NCBI GenBank assembly: GCA_949358305.1
Contig: OX442319.1
Coordinates: 9,486,001-9,550,000 of the forward strand
Direction of reading: 5' to 3'
Length of the DNA: 64,000 nucleotides
Source: Strigamia acuminata
Taxonomy: Eukaryota > Arthropoda > Chilopoda > Geophilomorpha > Linotaeniidae
Shown: positions 62,775 through 64,000 of the stretch, piece by piece
Numbering within the stretch: the stretch's first letter is position 1
Layout of the letters: every line of letters starts with the position of its first letter
Program-made: the position numbers and the translations under genes
Notes under the pieces: generated by a model
The model's input: the letters and a program-made list of their open reading frames with translations, nothing else
Database searches by the model: none
Told to the model about the DNA's origin: nothing

Positions 62775-62895
62775 TTTTGGGGGGTGATGAAAACGGGGGG
62801 AAATTCCTGTGAAAAAGGGGGCAAGATAGTTTTTTTTGGGGGGTAGAAAAAGTAAGAGGAAATTCAATTTTTTTTTGGGGGGGGGGGGAAATTCA
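62775..62895 (+). other. G-run cluster with G-quadruplex potential
   Basis: Runs of five to twelve G occur at about 62778, 62796, 62816, 62838 and 62877. Loop spacing is longer than in ideal quadruplexes. Confidence 0.5.
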
Positions 62896-63633
62896 GTCTA
62901 TTTGGGGAGCGAATTATTTATGGCCAAGAAAAAATACATACGGTTTTACAGTCCACTCAGGTGAAAACGTGGCACTCGATCCACTCAAAAACACTGCATT
63001 GCAGCTATATTGATGTTTTGTAAAAGTTTACAAGTAATTACTATTTTAAAAATTCATGAGATTTCTTAGAATTGTAATGAGTGGTTCGTGACTCACTGTA
63101 CGAAGATATCACAAATATGAAATTTCATTTTGTGAAGTAGCAAAATACTCAATTCCCCATCACATTAGATTGTACAATTCAGGGCCAGTGCGAGGGATGA
63201 GGCGGTCACCTCAGGGGGCATATTTTCTAGAGGCGGCATCTTTGGGCGCACAATCCAATTTTTTCCAATTCCAATTCCAATTTTGTTGTTTAAAAGGGCG
63301 GCATATGATTTGCTCGCCTTAGGTGGAAATGTGTGTTGCACCGGTCCTGATCTCAACAAATTGACCACGGATTCTTTTTTAAAGGCTTTTATTTAACTTG
63401 ACTTGAATGTTTGTTTGTTTTGTGAGAGTGGACGGACGCCAATCGGGCACGGGAATGACCAAACAGTGCCGGACGCATTCACGTTCATAGAATTGAGCAC
63501 AAGAGACTTTTTCTACAAAATTGATTTTGTGTTGTATGACATGTTAGTACTGTTAGACCGCATTCCAATACACGTGTGCAGCATGGACCAATAATTTTGA
63601 TCCCATTGATTTTATTTAACAGCAAGCACAAAT

Positions 63634-63922
63634 CTATTGTTGCTTTTTCTCCACAACTACTTTAGCCGTTTTGAATAATTTGCAAAATACCAATTTTACA
63701 GTAAATACTAAACCAAATAATACAGACAATAAAACAATCGAAATAAATGCAACAACATCTATCAAGAAATTCTGGAAAAAATTCAGTTCTTCTCCAGCAC
63801 TTCGTAAACAACTTGCACCATTGTTCTTAATCACATATTCAACCCAATAAACTGCTTGGTCAACTGGCCGTTGGTATCGGTCGTTAAATATCTTTGAGTA
63901 TTTCTTCATGTTTTCCTTGTAA
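63634..63922 (-). CDS. UDP-glycosyltransferase, last exon (partial gene)
   Basis: UGTs conjugate sugars to small lipophilic compounds in the ER lumen and are used in detoxification. This is the terminal exon: it follows a TTGGTTGCAG acceptor (exon starts 63922). It encodes about 95 residues: YQRPVDQAVYWVEYVIKNNGASCLRSAGEELNFF at family positions near the C-terminus, then a single membrane span (FLIDVVAFISIVLLSVLFGLVFTV) and a short lysine-rich cytosolic tail ending KKQQ, as expected for a type I ER protein with a dilysine-type signal. The UDP-sugar signature lies in an earlier exon beyond the right edge. Confidence 0.88.
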
Positions 63923-64000
63923 CTGCAACCAAAATAAATAAAACTCAATACTAGTATATTAAATAAACTACATCCACTATAACTTTACCTCTCTCTTAGT

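Larger units (their letters stand above)
62027..63633. other. Intergenic region with small repeats
   Basis: It contains the IR promoter side and a CCTAATATCACCACAACCTCA repeat (62495-62600, about four copies). A G-rich stretch (62775-62895) and a low-complexity, possibly dispersed repeat at 63170-63370 follow. Open frames of 60-120 codons have no recognisable domain, and I do not support them as genes. Confidence 0.5.

Noticed and set aside
1-64000. tRNA or rRNA genes
   Set aside because: I looked for tRNA-like cloverleaf motifs and rRNA-like blocks by eye and saw none I could defend. A covariance-model search would be needed to exclude short RNA genes.

Overview
This is a gene-sparse, repeat-dense window from an animal nuclear genome, almost certainly an insect. 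The evidence is short GT-AG introns, a divergent ionotropic receptor (IR) gene, a UDP-glycosyltransferase terminal exon, and an interstitial array that mixes the two insect telomere pentamers TTAGG and TCAGG. TCAGG is the beetle-type telomere unit, so a beetle is my best guess, but nothing here fixes the species.

Layout. 1-4670: 3' part of a Ty3/Gypsy LTR retrotransposon (copy A). 4878-5446: one end of a DNA transposon with long terminal inverted repeats, fused to a fragment of a host gene family (called G here). 6.4-6.9 kb: a six-finger C2H2 protein. 7.2-30 kb: an accessory region of segmental duplications, tandem repeats and at least seven inverted-repeat (foldback or MITE) structures. Two of these hold fragments of developmental genes in their loops (a caudal-like exon and a frizzled-like exon), and one holds the telomere-like array. 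15.7-21.6 kb is a tandem array of exon-intron cassettes. 31.0-32.7 kb: an NRBF2/Atg38 homologue. 33.3-47.1 kb: a G-family gene split in its coding frame by a 12.3-kb Ty3/Gypsy element (copy B) with seemingly identical LTRs. 47.75-49.3 kb: another G fragment fused to the other end of the transposon seen at 4.9 kb, with a C48-type protease plus PHD finger. 49.4-57.4 kb: a compact run of plus-strand genes (acidic nuclear-type protein, leucine-rich-repeat-like protein, ariadne-2 RBR ligase, N-terminal half of FIP200/Atg17). 58.5-62.0 kb: a complete ten-exon IR gene on the minus strand. 63.6-63.9 kb: last exon of a UGT.

Most striking points. (1) Both copies of the LTR element carry a third gene downstream of pol with conserved CRE-type sites, a 66-bp 5' intron and a second phase-0 intron, so it looks like a separately promoted, spliced gene carried inside a retrotransposon. 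(2) A 42.5-kb block is bounded by a perfect 191-bp direct repeat of G sequence, and the outer flanks are complementary halves of one transposon with a matching candidate target-site duplication. (3) Foldback elements hold pieces of caudal and frizzled. (4) An array of exon cassettes keeps eight 68-69-bp introns.

NRBF2 and FIP200 both act in autophagy initiation. I see no sign that they are co-regulated. All exon models were assembled by eye from splice consensus, reading phase and family resemblance.
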